Assembly: GCA_000226015.1 (NCBI GenBank)
Contig: JH152797.1
Location: 87,817-128,158, forward strand
Direction: 5' to 3'
Origin: Mnemiopsis leidyi
Taxonomy: Eukaryota; Ctenophora; Tentaculata; Lobata; Bolinopsidae
DNA: 40,342 bases
How positions within the stretch are numbered: position 1 is the first letter of the stretch; each line of letters opens with the position of its first letter. The position numbers and the translations under genes were made by a program. Shown here piece by piece: positions 9,582 to 19,490 of the stretch. Under the pieces are notes generated by a model. It had not been told where the DNA came from. It ran no database searches and saw only the letters and a list, made by a program, of their open reading frames with translations.

Positions 9582-9863
9582 CTAACTGTAACCATAGTAA
9601 CAGTAACAGTAACGAACCTTAATGTTACAGTAACTGTAACCAACCTTAATGTTACAGTAACAGTAACCAACCTTAATGTAACTGTATCTATAACCAACCT
9701 TAATGTAACAGTAACAGTAACCAACCTTAATGTTACAGTAACTGTAACCAACCTTAATGTAACAGTAACTGTAACCATCATTAATGTAACAGTAACTGTA
9801 ACCAACCTTAATGTAACTGTAACTGTAACCAACCTTGGCCTTAATGTAACTGTAACTGTAACC
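9582..9863. repeat. 27-bp minisatellite just upstream of the SAM gene
   Basis: About ten copies of a 27-base unit (CAACCTTAATGTTACAGTAACTGTAAC and variants), itself made of GTTACAGTAAC-type palindromes. It begins about 45 bases upstream of the SAM-gene ATG, so it lies in its 5' leader or core promoter. Many units contain TAACTG, a core of the Myb site YAACKG. The unit length is a multiple of three, so both strands read open (NLNVTVTVT); that is not evidence of coding. Confidence 0.85.
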
Positions 9864-9992
9864 AAATGTTGCCTACGTTATTGTTTACTAGTCTGTTAGA
9901 AAGTCATTTTACATCTTTCAAAAAAACGTAAAACAATATGCCAATAAGTTTAATAATTGGTCTGTTACTTATTAGCCGCATGATAAATCAGT

Positions 9993-10087
9993 TTAAGTTT
10001 AATAGTTCTTCTCGGCTTAGCAGGTGGACAAAGAAATCCCTGTCTTCTTTGTCCACCTGCTAAGCCGAGAATAACTATTAAACTTAA
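9993..10087. repeat. Near-perfect 43-bp inverted repeat (hairpin)
   Basis: Left arm 9993-10035 and right arm 10045-10087 are reverse complements with one mismatch, separated by a nine-base loop (ATCCCTGTC). Arms begin TTAAGTTTAATAGTT and contain GCTTAGCAGGTGGACAAAGAA. It could be a tiny foldback/MITE or a recent palindrome. No function is assigned. Confidence 0.9.
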
Positions 10088-11797
10088 TATGCCAATACAG
10101 GGTTAACCAATACAGACTGCAGAGGTATATCTGCATTGACAATCGAAATTTAAGTTAAACATAAAACATCAGCACTACTACGAGAAGACATAAGTATAGA
10201 TAATAAAGCAAACAGATATAACTTGCTCCAAACCAAGAGCAATATCTCAATATGCTCGATTTGCGGACGGAAGAAAAACAAAGGCGGAGGAAACCCAACA
10301 ATTGGGGTTTGATTAGCCGTGCAGGGCGGAGTGAGACGGCACGGTAAGTGTGGTGGAAGCAGTAGCAGCTACCTGGTCAGAGTGTGTACAACACGGATAC
10401 ACAAGCCTTACAACTCAGAACTGTAGTTACTCAGGAAATTTGCAATGTAAAATGTACAATTTTTATTGCAGTGTGTATAATTTAAATTTAACATATATAT
10501 TGTAGTATCTACGTATATTTCACATTGCAGCATATTTATTTACATTGCAACATAACATGAATATATTGGAGGAAGAATACCGCAATGTATAAAAGTTAAC
10601 TTACGTAGCTGCATGTAAGTACACGTTGTCAACCAACTACGAACTCTACTTCATGATATGCAAATTCTTGACCATTGAGCTTTACAGGGTGCTTTACAAG
10701 GTCCCCTCTTGTATGTCGGGTCAGGCCTTAGCCTTAAGGGGGAAATGTAGAAAACAGGGGTTGGTGGAAGGTAGTTAATTTGACTGTACTGGAACTTGAA
10801 GAACCGTAATGGGCATCACTTGCACAACTTATTATCATGATCATTTTAAATCACTTGTCACTTCTTTTACGTCTATGAGATACAGGGCACCTAAACATCC
10901 GCATTACCAGATTGACTACAGCTTGTACCTTCCACTCGGCCAATTAAAATAAATACATAATTAATATACTCCAGTTATGTTCGACGCTTAATTACTTTTA
11001 ACTTTGGAGGTGTAAAAACGTGACATTTACCGCACCTAATGAATTTTTGTTTGTTTACACACATTCTGAGCAATACTAACTTAGACTAAAATAGACTACA
11101 TTACAACAAACTTTTTCAATAAGACGGCTAGTCGCACTAATTTATTAGTAAGCCACTAGTTTTACTAAATAACTTTATCAGAAAAGACAAATCTCAATTG
11201 AGATGTTATTGTAATACGATACCTACTATGCAGAGTTGTATTTTACCGAATTATAATTATCTATGAGTAGAGGGTCAGCTTTAAATAATCTGAGAAATCA
11301 AATAAGGTCAGGCGATGATATGAATAAATTTAGTGCAGATATTTATTTATAGTAGCATTTATAATAATATCGTGACAATTTTTAATATTTTGATACAAAA
11401 CGAGAAATCACGGATTGAATAATGTATTCAAGATAAATGCAATTATGTATAGATAAACCTTGACAACATTCTAACATTAATGAATAATGTGGTGTTAATG
11501 AAAAGGAATATTCAAGTAACAGCTTGAGAGATTATGTGATCACTAGGGAAAGTTAGAGAAAGTTCTAGAACAACAGCCAGGTGAGTCTTCAACTCTTTCT
11601 CAGTGAATTTACTGACCTAGTGAGCGCCTCAACTTACATTGCTGTGTTCTTGTTCTGTGTCGACAGTAAGACGTGTCTTAAGGTTTCATATTTCAGTCCA
11701 CATAATATTTCAGTCCACATAATAATTGTCGTTCCTGTTTGTCATTTTGTATGAGATTTGTAATATCATGTACATTGTATGTCTTCAAGGGCGGCCG
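10088..11797. other. Non-coding, possible 5' region of the chitinase gene
   Basis: No coding exon recognised. A strong donor, AACAGCCAG|GTGAGT at 11580/11581 on the plus strand, could end a non-coding first exon of the chitinase, whose first coding exon begins with a plausible acceptor. Otherwise AT-rich sequence. Confidence 0.4.
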
Positions 11798-11965
11798 ACG
11801 TCCTGCCCCAGAGTATCAAGCCCCAGAACGCTGTGTCCCAGAGATTTTGCCCCAGTCACCTCCTGCTACACAACAGACAACTTCGTTAGAATTAGGGTTA
11901 GGGTCACTGGGGCAAAATCTCTTGGGCTAAATGTTCTTAGGCCCGATGTTCTGGGGCAAAACGAC
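11798..11965. repeat. Foldback element with GCCCCAGA repeats
   Basis: AGAGATTTTGCCCCAGT near 11841-11856 is matched in inverse by ACTGGGGCAAAATCTCT near 11906-11922. Outer copies GCCCCAGAACG and GTTCTGGGGC continue the symmetry. The centre holds TTAGGGTTAGGG, two telomere-type units. Looks like a small non-autonomous foldback repeat. Confidence 0.6.
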
Positions 11966-12131
11966 GGGAATCCTTCTTTAGTTAAATGATGTGATGACTT
12001 TTACCTCAATTTCCACTGTATATTGATCTAGATCGACCAAGACGTTCTAATGACGGATGATATTTTAAAGACTAATTAACGTCTAATGACTAATTAGTAG
12101 TCGATCAAACAATTTACTTCACCAGCTATCA

Positions 12132-15017
12132 ATGCCCGGCGTTGAACAGTACATCAGCGAGAGACAGTTTAACGATCTGTTTCCGCACCGCAACCAGGAC
12201 GGGGAATCCAGAACCAAATTGTATGAGTACAGGCATTTCATTGAAGCAACTGAATCCTTTCCCTCGTTTGCTAACGCCGGTACAGATGAAGTCCGTCGAC
12301 GTGAGGTAAATTATAGGTGTACCTAATAGGTGTATCTAATTGAAATTATAGGTGTACCTAATATTGATCTAAGTTTACTGAGAAGTTAGAACACCAAGTT
12401 CCAAGTTGTAAACTGTTTTGTTGCCAGTTATAAGTAGGAGGCACTAGACGGAAAAGCACAAGAAAAACTGTGCGATGGAATTTTCTGGTCATCCAATTAC
12501 TGCATTCTTTAAAATCCCCAAATTTGGGAATTGTTATTATATAACAAGGTTTCCACTTTGCCACAATCAAAAAGTAAACACTGAGAACTGAGCAGGTAGC
12601 AGCGTTCCTGGCGAACATAGCCCAGGAAACAACCGGAGGTTGGGACGGAGCACCAGGTGGTAGATACCGCTGGGGACTGTATCATCTAGAAGAGGCGAGT
12701 AGTTTATAGGGGCTTTTATAGAATAAATAATATCGTTCCAAACGTTAATAGTGGGTCGTGTCAATGGTGAAATAAAAGTCAAAACCTGATCCTCGTGCAT
12801 AAGTAGAAAATAAAAACAAAGTGATTTGCACCACAGTGCGACAAGCCAGGGAACTACTGTGACAGTGGAAGTACCGAGTATCCCTGTCAGCCGGGAAGAA
12901 GTTATCATGGCCGAGGTAATAGTGTCATTTATCAGGAACGGTATTCGTGGGTGCAGCTTCACAAATTCTACAAAATTACCTCATATTGTAAATATGTAAT
13001 GATTCCATTAAGTACAATTTCCTAGCCCGATAAACTGCCGCTGAAAAGCTGGATATCTATAAGTCAAAAAAATAAGAAGTATGTAAGTAAATTGTTCCAA
13101 TTTGCAACATGGCATGTCCTAGGTCCACTTCAACTGTCCTGGAACTATAACTACGGAAGAGCAAGTTATTACATATTTGGTGGTGATAAGATGAAGCTTC
13201 TTAGACACCCAGACAGAGTTGCACAAGACGGAACACTCGCATTTCAAACTGCACTTTGGTTCTGGATGACACCCCAGGTTTGCGAATCTTATTTTAATGT
13301 GAAAATAACACTAAATATCTGAAATATTTAGCAACGAATCAAATTCTAAGAATTAGCATCTCTAACCTTGCCTCTGTATGCTGGTTGTAGGGGTGATCCG
13401 TTTTCTTCAGTGTACATTGTAACATCCTCCTCCACGAGATGTTTGTTCTCCTCTGTGGTACCCGCCATTGTCCCAATCTCAGCAAACCGTTGAGAATATT
13501 TACTTACAAGTGGAACTCCCAAGAAGTCTGACAACACATACAATTGATTTCTTTAAACCGATGGGCAGCCGATGATAACCATTCGATATTAGCTGTTTCT
13601 ATCAGGGGAGGAAGGTTGCACTTCTAGGGAGTAATCGTTTTGCCGTTTCTGACCTTCTGTTGCAGTGCAGACTTTAGAAAAACTTAGTTGTTCTACTATC
13701 AAGTAACTGGTAAAATTGGTAGAATACATCTTAAATTAGATACAAAAGTCCTATGCAATCAAACATGAACTTCAAATGTTAAATCAGTGTGAATCACAAC
13801 ATGGTAGAGCAAATATGGGAGAGTAATAATGGAAAAGCAACACGTTAGCTGCCATCATGGTAGAACAAAAATGTGTAACGAGAACTTTCAATATGAGAGA
13901 TTCTACAAAAACAGAACGAAACGAAGGCGTTATCCATTGTCTTGCAATATGGAGAAGCATAGAGTGTTCTATAATTCCACATGTAGACTGAGAAGCGTGT
14001 AATTAAGCGAATGAGTTGGCGTCTCAATGTAAGGTTGTACTTTGATATTGGATGAGCATTATATTAAACTTTTTACTTGATGTGGTCAATGTTAATCAAT
14101 CCTTCGCTTACATGTAATAACTGGCGATTTGGATCGGCCTTGAAATTTTCATGAAGACTTAGCTATGGATGATATAATATTTCATATCATACAGCTGGTG
14201 AACTTAGTTTTCTCTGATTATGTAAAGTACTAAGCATATTTCAATGTCAGATCTTGCAAATGTTATAATTTTAAAGTCTGCACTGCGGAATAATATGGTC
14301 ACAAATCTCAACAAGGAGATAGTGCATCAGTCATTACTCATCAAGTGAACAAAAAGTTTTGGGGACCTGCTGAAACGTTTCAAAGTTTCAAGGTAGATTA
14401 AAATAGCTGCAGGAAGCTACGAATATTCATAATTTAGTCCCAGATTCAGTCCTTTATCACGTAATTAGGTTTCCTTGAGGCAGATGAGTGTCTATCTGAG
14501 GAAGCACTTGGTCTATGATATCAAATAGAACTGCAAATCAGAAAGAAAGTTATTAAAATAAATTGCTGAAATAGTGAATTTGATCATTTTAAAAGAAACT
14601 TAACACAGTAAAATAACATAAGTTTGATTTCAGGCACCAAAACCCTCATGCCATGATGCAATAACTGGAATCTGGAAACCTTCCAGGGAAGATAAAAATT
14701 GTGGAAGAAAAGTTGGATTTGGAGCTACAATCAATATAATAAATGGAGGTCAGCAATCTTGATTAAAGTAGATATTCCGATACAACCCTGTTTTTTCTTA
14801 AATGGCGCAAATTTGTTTAAAGTTACCTCAATCACATAACTAAAACATTGGGAAATGCTATCTTTTGATTTTTCATGAAATCTTTACAGGAATTGAATGT
14901 GGCCGGTCACCTATGGACAAAACCAAGCACCGAGTTAAAGGATTTAAGTTTTTCTGCGAAAAACTTGGAACAACATACGGTCACAACTTGACCTGTGAAT
15001 GTCAGCAAAGTTACTGA
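12132..15017 (+). CDS. GH19 family chitinase
   Basis: Six exons in matching phase, 249 residues: 12132-12305, 12596-12694, 12837-12915, 13123-13277, 14634-14748 and 14890-15017. GH19 enzymes cleave chitin by inversion. Hallmarks: FNDLFPHR and [20 protein letters not shown] in exon 1; AQETTGGW with catalytic Glu69; second acid Glu91, aligned with barley Glu89 and 22 residues on; [16 protein letters not shown]; and [11 protein letters not shown] (156-166), an exact match to the GH19 signature 2. Cysteines fit the fold. The coding length equals one catalytic domain. No signal peptide is present in exon 1; acceptor TTCACCAG at 12125 would allow an upstream exon in frame (LS then M), so the product may be secreted through an exon I could not find. 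Exon 2 appears to end at a GC donor. AATAAA at 15347. Confidence 0.92.
13346..13543 (-). CDS. Small open frame inside a chitinase intron
   Basis: A 65-codon frame ending in a stop, antisense in the 1.36-kb fourth intron of the chitinase. From the ATG at 13468 it would give a 40-residue acidic peptide ([20 protein letters not shown], ending GKVRDANS). Composition and codon use look coding-like, and a possible acceptor (TTTGCTGAG) lies just upstream of that ATG, so it may be a last exon or a retrocopied fragment. No family recognised and no partner exon found. Confidence 0.3.
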   Translation of the reverse strand: MYVLSDFLGVPLVSKYSQRFAEIGTMAGTTEENKHLVEEDVTMYTEENGSPLQPAYRGKVRDANS

Positions 15018-16130
15018 TATTGTACACTGCATTGGCAGGGAGATTTATTACGTAATCATATAGATGTAATGATAAATCTTTACATCCAAAATTTCCTTTC
15101 CTGAAAAAGACAATAATTAAAAACTGTTTTTGTTAACTGCTGTTTGTTTACAATGTCCATCATATTAAATTTGAATGGGAGAGAAGTCGAAATTGTTAAA
15201 TCCATCATGTGACAGCAATAGACTGATGGTAATCCAGATGCAACCAATCATTTTAAAAAACACTGTCACGTGATTAAAACAATTTCTGACTCCTCCCCAA
15301 GAGAACAAATTTATTTGATTTTTTGTCACAAATTACTTTTTAGATGAATAAAAGAATTGTATGTATTAGTTAAAATTACTGTGAAATCCAATCAAACAGG
15401 TTAAAGATGAAAAACTTTGAATACAATTTATTTTTGAGAAATTTGCAATAAGATACTAAAATAGAACAGCAATTGTTAAAAAAGTATTTAAAAGCACTCC
15501 AAATTAAACACACACCAAATTTTAGATATAATGTAAATGATTAGCAAACGAAAGGTAGTGGGATATCGAAAATTATCACAAGTGCCCGAAGGCACGACTG
15601 ATTATCATTTTTGATATGACACGACCCATGATTTTGCTCTTTGTATTAGCAACTGACTACAATAGATAAAATACAAATAGGTTAAAGATGAGCATACGCT
15701 CTTTTATAATTTTCAGCTTTTAAAAAAACTTTGCACACATAGGTGTAGCAATTTTTAAATTCAATATCCAACCCGAAAAAGGTTAACTATCTTAGCCGTT
15801 CTAATTGACTGTTTATATTATGAATGAGCACATGTTCTGCATCTGAGCCTCAAAAGATTGATATCAGTAATTACTAATTATAACACGGCAGTTTTAACCG
15901 CAGGAGGTTGGCAAATCAAGATATATACATAATACTCATACACATTAATTTTATTTCAAAAACAACATTATGTAACCATTTTCAAAGAAAAATCATTATC
16001 TGATAATACAAACATTATTAATTCGAAAAGTTAAATTTACTATATTTATCAAATGTTATCTATTAACATGAGACACTGCATTTAAGGTGTTAAACAACTT
16101 TAAATTTTTAAGGTGAAGGTCAGATTGTAA
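15018..16130. other. Convergent 3' flanks, no gene seen
   Basis: Lies between the 3' ends of the chitinase (+) and the RING-like gene (-). Holds AATAAA on the plus strand at 15347-15352 and on the minus strand at 15955-15950, one plausible poly(A) signal for each gene. Confidence 0.5.
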
Positions 16131-16709
16131 TCAACTTCTGTGAATCATGTATCTTACTGCTGAAAGAGAACTTTCAGCATCACTGTCAGTTGGCCTCCAA
16201 GTTTCTGGCAGTAGACCAGCAGGAATTTTAGAAATATCTTCAGGCACAATTTTCCAGTGTGTGTAATCGTTACACTGCTGGTGACAAGCCCAACTGGCAC
16301 TCCCAAATTCGCTAGGTTTCTTTTGGTATTTCCACATTGGATGTGGTATCACTTGAACTTTTCCACAGCGATTACATGTATACTTGTATGGATGTGCCTT
16401 CCCAAGAAGACAATTCTCGCAAAAACTATCAGCTACTGAGACAATGATCTTGTTTTCTTGACAGCACATTGCACATCTTCCTCGTAATTCAAACTTCTTA
16501 AGACCAGTGACTTTGAAATCCATTTCAAATGATTTCTTGCATATGGGACAAACACCAACTGTTTCTTTTGATTCTTTATCTATAGCACATAAACGTTTGA
16601 CACATCCTCCACAGTATCTGACAGATGATCCCTCTGTACCACAACAGGGCATTAAAAGGAGATCTTTGCTAATTTCAAAGCAAATGCAACAATTTTCGTC
16701 TTCAGCCAT
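16131..16709 (-). CDS. RING-like zinc-binding protein
   Basis: Single coding exon of 192 residues. An acceptor TCTGTTACAG just before AAACCATGG suggests a 5' UTR intron. Residues 7-61 form a RING-like module: CCIC, MPCC, CGGC, and CPICKKSF (C7, C10, C22/23, C33, C36, C54, C57). The central His of a standard RING-HC is not obvious. A second cysteine-rich part follows (CAMC, CENC, CNRCGK, HPMW, CHQQC; about residues 79-148), likely binding further zinc ions. RING proteins usually act as E3 ubiquitin ligases through an E2; here that is inference. No membrane segment and no signal peptide. Neighbour of an AT-hook/PHD gene in the same orientation, about 280 bases apart, but with its own start. Confidence 0.75.
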   Translation of the reverse strand: MAEDENCCICFEISKDLLLMPCCGTEGSSVRYCGGCVKRLCAIDKESKETVGVCPICKKSFEMDFKVTGLKKFELRGRCAMCCQENKIIVSVADSFCENCLLGKAHPYKYTCNRCGKVQVIPHPMWKYQKKPSEFGSASWACHQQCNDYTHWKIVPEDISKIPAGLLPETWRPTDSDAESSLSAVRYMIHRS

Positions 16710-16987
16710 GGTTTCTGTAACAGATCATTCTGCAAGGAAATTGATTTTACAGATTTTAAAATAAGGTCAAAAAGATGATGATGAAAATCTAAATTAAATA
16801 GGCTACAATGAGAATTTTAGTGAAATATATGAATTTGAAAAATCTAAGTTCATGTATCAGAAACCTAGATTCCAGAATAAATAATAAATAAATAATAAAT
16901 AATAGATAATGACGCCAGCATCATCACACCTACTCTCTCAAAATATCATACAATCTTTAAAATATCAAAAAGTTCAATATACAAATT

Positions 16988-17340
16988 TTAATAAATGTTA
17001 ACAAATTTCTTCTTAGCCACAATTGGGTTATCTTTAAGGAAACTATTATGTCTAATCTTATTTTCTAAATAATTTACACCTTCAATTCTATTTAAAACTT
17101 CGTCGGAAATTTGCCAAAAATTTCCTGGACAACTATCACCCAAAGCTTTAGNNNNNNNNNNNNNNCACATTCAACAGAAAGCTCTTCATCGATGTAACTC
17201 TTGCAAGGACAATAGTCGAAATCAACTTTGGATATGTCACCTGAATCTAGACGAGAGTTCTTCTTTGGGCTTTTGACAACCTTTTTGGGTCTTCCAACAG
17301 CTCCACGTTTCTTGTTCGTCTTGACATCGACATCGGACAT
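16988..17340 (-). CDS. AT-hook and PHD-like protein, interrupted by an assembly gap
   Basis: Starts at an ATG at 17340. The N-terminus is basic with an AT-hook-like core (RGAVGRPKK) and KSPKK, suited to DNA binding in the nucleus. YCPCKSYIDEELSVEC matches the first half of a PHD finger (C-x-C, then C-x-x-C expected). The 14-N gap at 17152-17165 falls in the zinc-binding part. The frame resumes with KALGDSCPGNFWQISDEVL and ends FVNIY with a stop at 16988. Frames either side differ by the estimated gap length, so the gap size is wrong or a frameshift exists. PHD fingers read histone tails. The final CPxC pair is not seen, so the finger may be partial. Short intronless PHD proteins also occur in transposons. 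Confidence 0.55.
17152..17165. other. Assembly gap (14 N)
   Basis: Run of N within the AT-hook/PHD gene. Confidence 1.
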
Positions 17341-17697
17341 ACCTCAAATTATTTGTATAATAGTAGTGTTGAAAAGATTTGAAAATCACATCTTAGTACT
17401 AAGAGAACCTGCCTATTCACAAACTGTATCATGAACTAACTTATCAATGTGGCATTTACCCTAACCTAGCCTTTTAGGCCATCAGCAATGAAAAGTAAAC
17501 ACCACTATTAAACATGATAACCCATCCTATGAAAAATTAGCATCGCATGGTACACCTCATTGTACAACCTTATCAGATCGTATTGTAATCATAATGTGAT
17601 GATTTGATATCTGAGTTAATATGAATAATGATTTTAAATTACCTAAAAACCTTAATAGTATAACTACAACTAAATTATTGTTTCTATTCACCTTGTA

Positions 17698-17878
17698 GCA
17701 ATGACATGGACTACGCTAGGAGATCGGAGAAGAAAGATAAGAAACTGCAGAAGATAGAATCTAGCCCAGAGAGAGGCAGAAGGCAGAGGTTAACAGAATA
17801 AGAAGAAAGCAGAAGACAGAGTCTAGTCCAGCTAGTGAAAAACTGCTGGGATAGCAAAGGCAGGTCCTAGTGGTAAGT
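17698..17878 (+). other. Purine-rich duplicated segment with short ORF
   Basis: After TTGTAG, an ATG at 17703-17715 opens a 31-residue basic frame (MDYARRSEKKDKKLQKIESS) that stops at once. The stretch AAGAAACTGCAGAAGATAGA is partly repeated downstream (AAGAAAGCAGAAGACAGAG), followed by a donor-like GGTAAGT at 17872. It may be an exon fragment or an old transposon ORF end. Not recognised. Confidence 0.25.
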
Positions 17879-18740
17879 TGTTTAGGCGAAATTTATTATT
17901 TTATGACTGATAATTTAAGAATCCGATCGATGTATTTGATAGTTTTGGTTAGTTAGTAAGGAAGTTTATGTATTTAGTCGGGAGTAGTCTTTCTTCCTTA
18001 GATTTGTAAACTTGTGTTTACTGTGACTGTAGTTATTGTGTGTTCAGGTTAATTGGAGTTTTCAGTTGGAATTTGCTGTTGGAGAATTTTGGTTCCGGTT
18101 TTTGTTGTACAGTTGTGGGAACGGGTTTACACGTCTATGGGTCAAAGGAACAGTTTGAGTGAGTGATAGTTGTACTTAAGTTGAAGAATCTATGGGTACG
18201 GAATAACCAATTTCACCGCATGAAGTTAAAGTTTAAAGTCAGGAAAGACAAAGTTTTTTCATTGTTAGCTATGTATTGAAGAGACAATTTAGTGTTACCA
18301 AATTATGAAATGTTAAGTTGTACAGTTACTATCTATTGATAATTGAATCTCACAGACATTCATATCGAATTTAGAGTCAGAGTAGAGTTTTACCTTTCAG
18401 TTAGCTTGTGTTTACTTTCGTTCAGTAGTAGTAGTTCTTAGTAGAAGTTAGTATGATTTAGTGTAGTAGTGTGTAAGTTAGTTTGTATTTAGTTGTACAG
18501 CAGCGCGCACCCTCCCGTCATTTTATTCTCCTCTATTCGCTTCGAATGAGGGTCGGACAAAGTCAGACAAGTATTTAGAATTTTCTAATAGCTGTATATT
18601 GTTTATCTTATAACAGTTTTGTTTACGATCAAAAAGTAATATTTCTGTTTCACTTGTCCATATATGTATTGGCATTGGTTTATATAAACCAACACACTAT
18701 GGTAACATTTTTGTTTGTATTTTGTTCATGTTACACCTGT
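17879..18740. other. Non-coding, no gene seen
   Basis: T- and GT-rich sequence with many TTAGT and GTTAG words on the plus strand. No supported exon or RNA gene. Confidence 0.4.
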
Positions 18741-19490
18741 ACCCAGGCGTTTACAGTTATACTGAAGGGGCTTGTCGAGGTGTTACCCGACTCGCGCGCG
18801 GCTTGCAGCATTGCTGCTCTCCTGTCGATTCGTTAGAACGTTAAACGGATGTCATCCCGTCAATGAAGCTGAAGGGGCCGGGCTCCTGAAAGATTTTATA
18901 TCTTTTAACGGAGACAATTCTCATTTAACCCTCAATCATGGTTTCCCGGTCATTCGGCTAAGTTTGTAGGTTAATATTGCCTTGCGTTGCGGCCCATTTT
19001 CAATTTTCAAATCAAATTTTCAATTGAAAATACGGGGCGGCAGCTTCGCTGCCGCGCCGCGCGCTTCGCGGCAGCAGGTCAGGCAACGTCTGACAAGGTT
19101 AATAACCTATTGTCGCGGCCATCACGCGCTCTTACGCGTATAGTACGCATTTTGAAGAAATTCTAGACGCGCATCGCTCGTCGATTCTAGACGCGCATCG
19201 CGATCGCATCGCCCGTTGCAGCAGGGCCAGGGCTATGCAACGTGTACTTGTAGCAAGGATATACGTGACTACGTGTACTGTTTAGTTGTCTGACCTTGTC
19301 CGGCGCGCTCGCGCTGCCGTACAACGTGTTTACATTTAGCAAACACGTGCAAAAGGGCTCTGGTCTCACACTCTGGTCTCCCAACAGGGCGCTCGCAGCG
19401 CGAGCCAGAGGGCTATGTTGGCTTAGCAAATTTCTGGCCTGTCGAAGAAATTCTAGACGCGCATCGCCCGTTAAGTCGAGGTAACGTCAG
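18741..19490. repeat. GC-rich repeat island
   Basis: A GC-rich, CpG-dense block in AT-rich surroundings. Three copies of ATTCTAGACGCGCATCGC lie at 19160-19177, 19184-19201 and 19450-19467. Small perfect hairpins occur (GCGGCAG-CTTCG-CTGCCGC near 19036; GCCGCG-CGCTT-CGCGGC near 19050). The left edge (ACCCAGGCGTTTACAGTT at about 18741) recurs at 22168. It reads as an interspersed repeat or several nested ones, not as a gene. Confidence 0.55.

Noticed and set aside
9548..9899. Long ORFs on both strands with VTVT repeats
   Set aside because: Both come from the 27-bp minisatellite, whose unit is a multiple of three; opposite frames are equally open.
11891..11906. TTAGGGTTAGGG as a telomere relic
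   Set aside because: Only two units, in the centre of a small foldback repeat; too short to claim.
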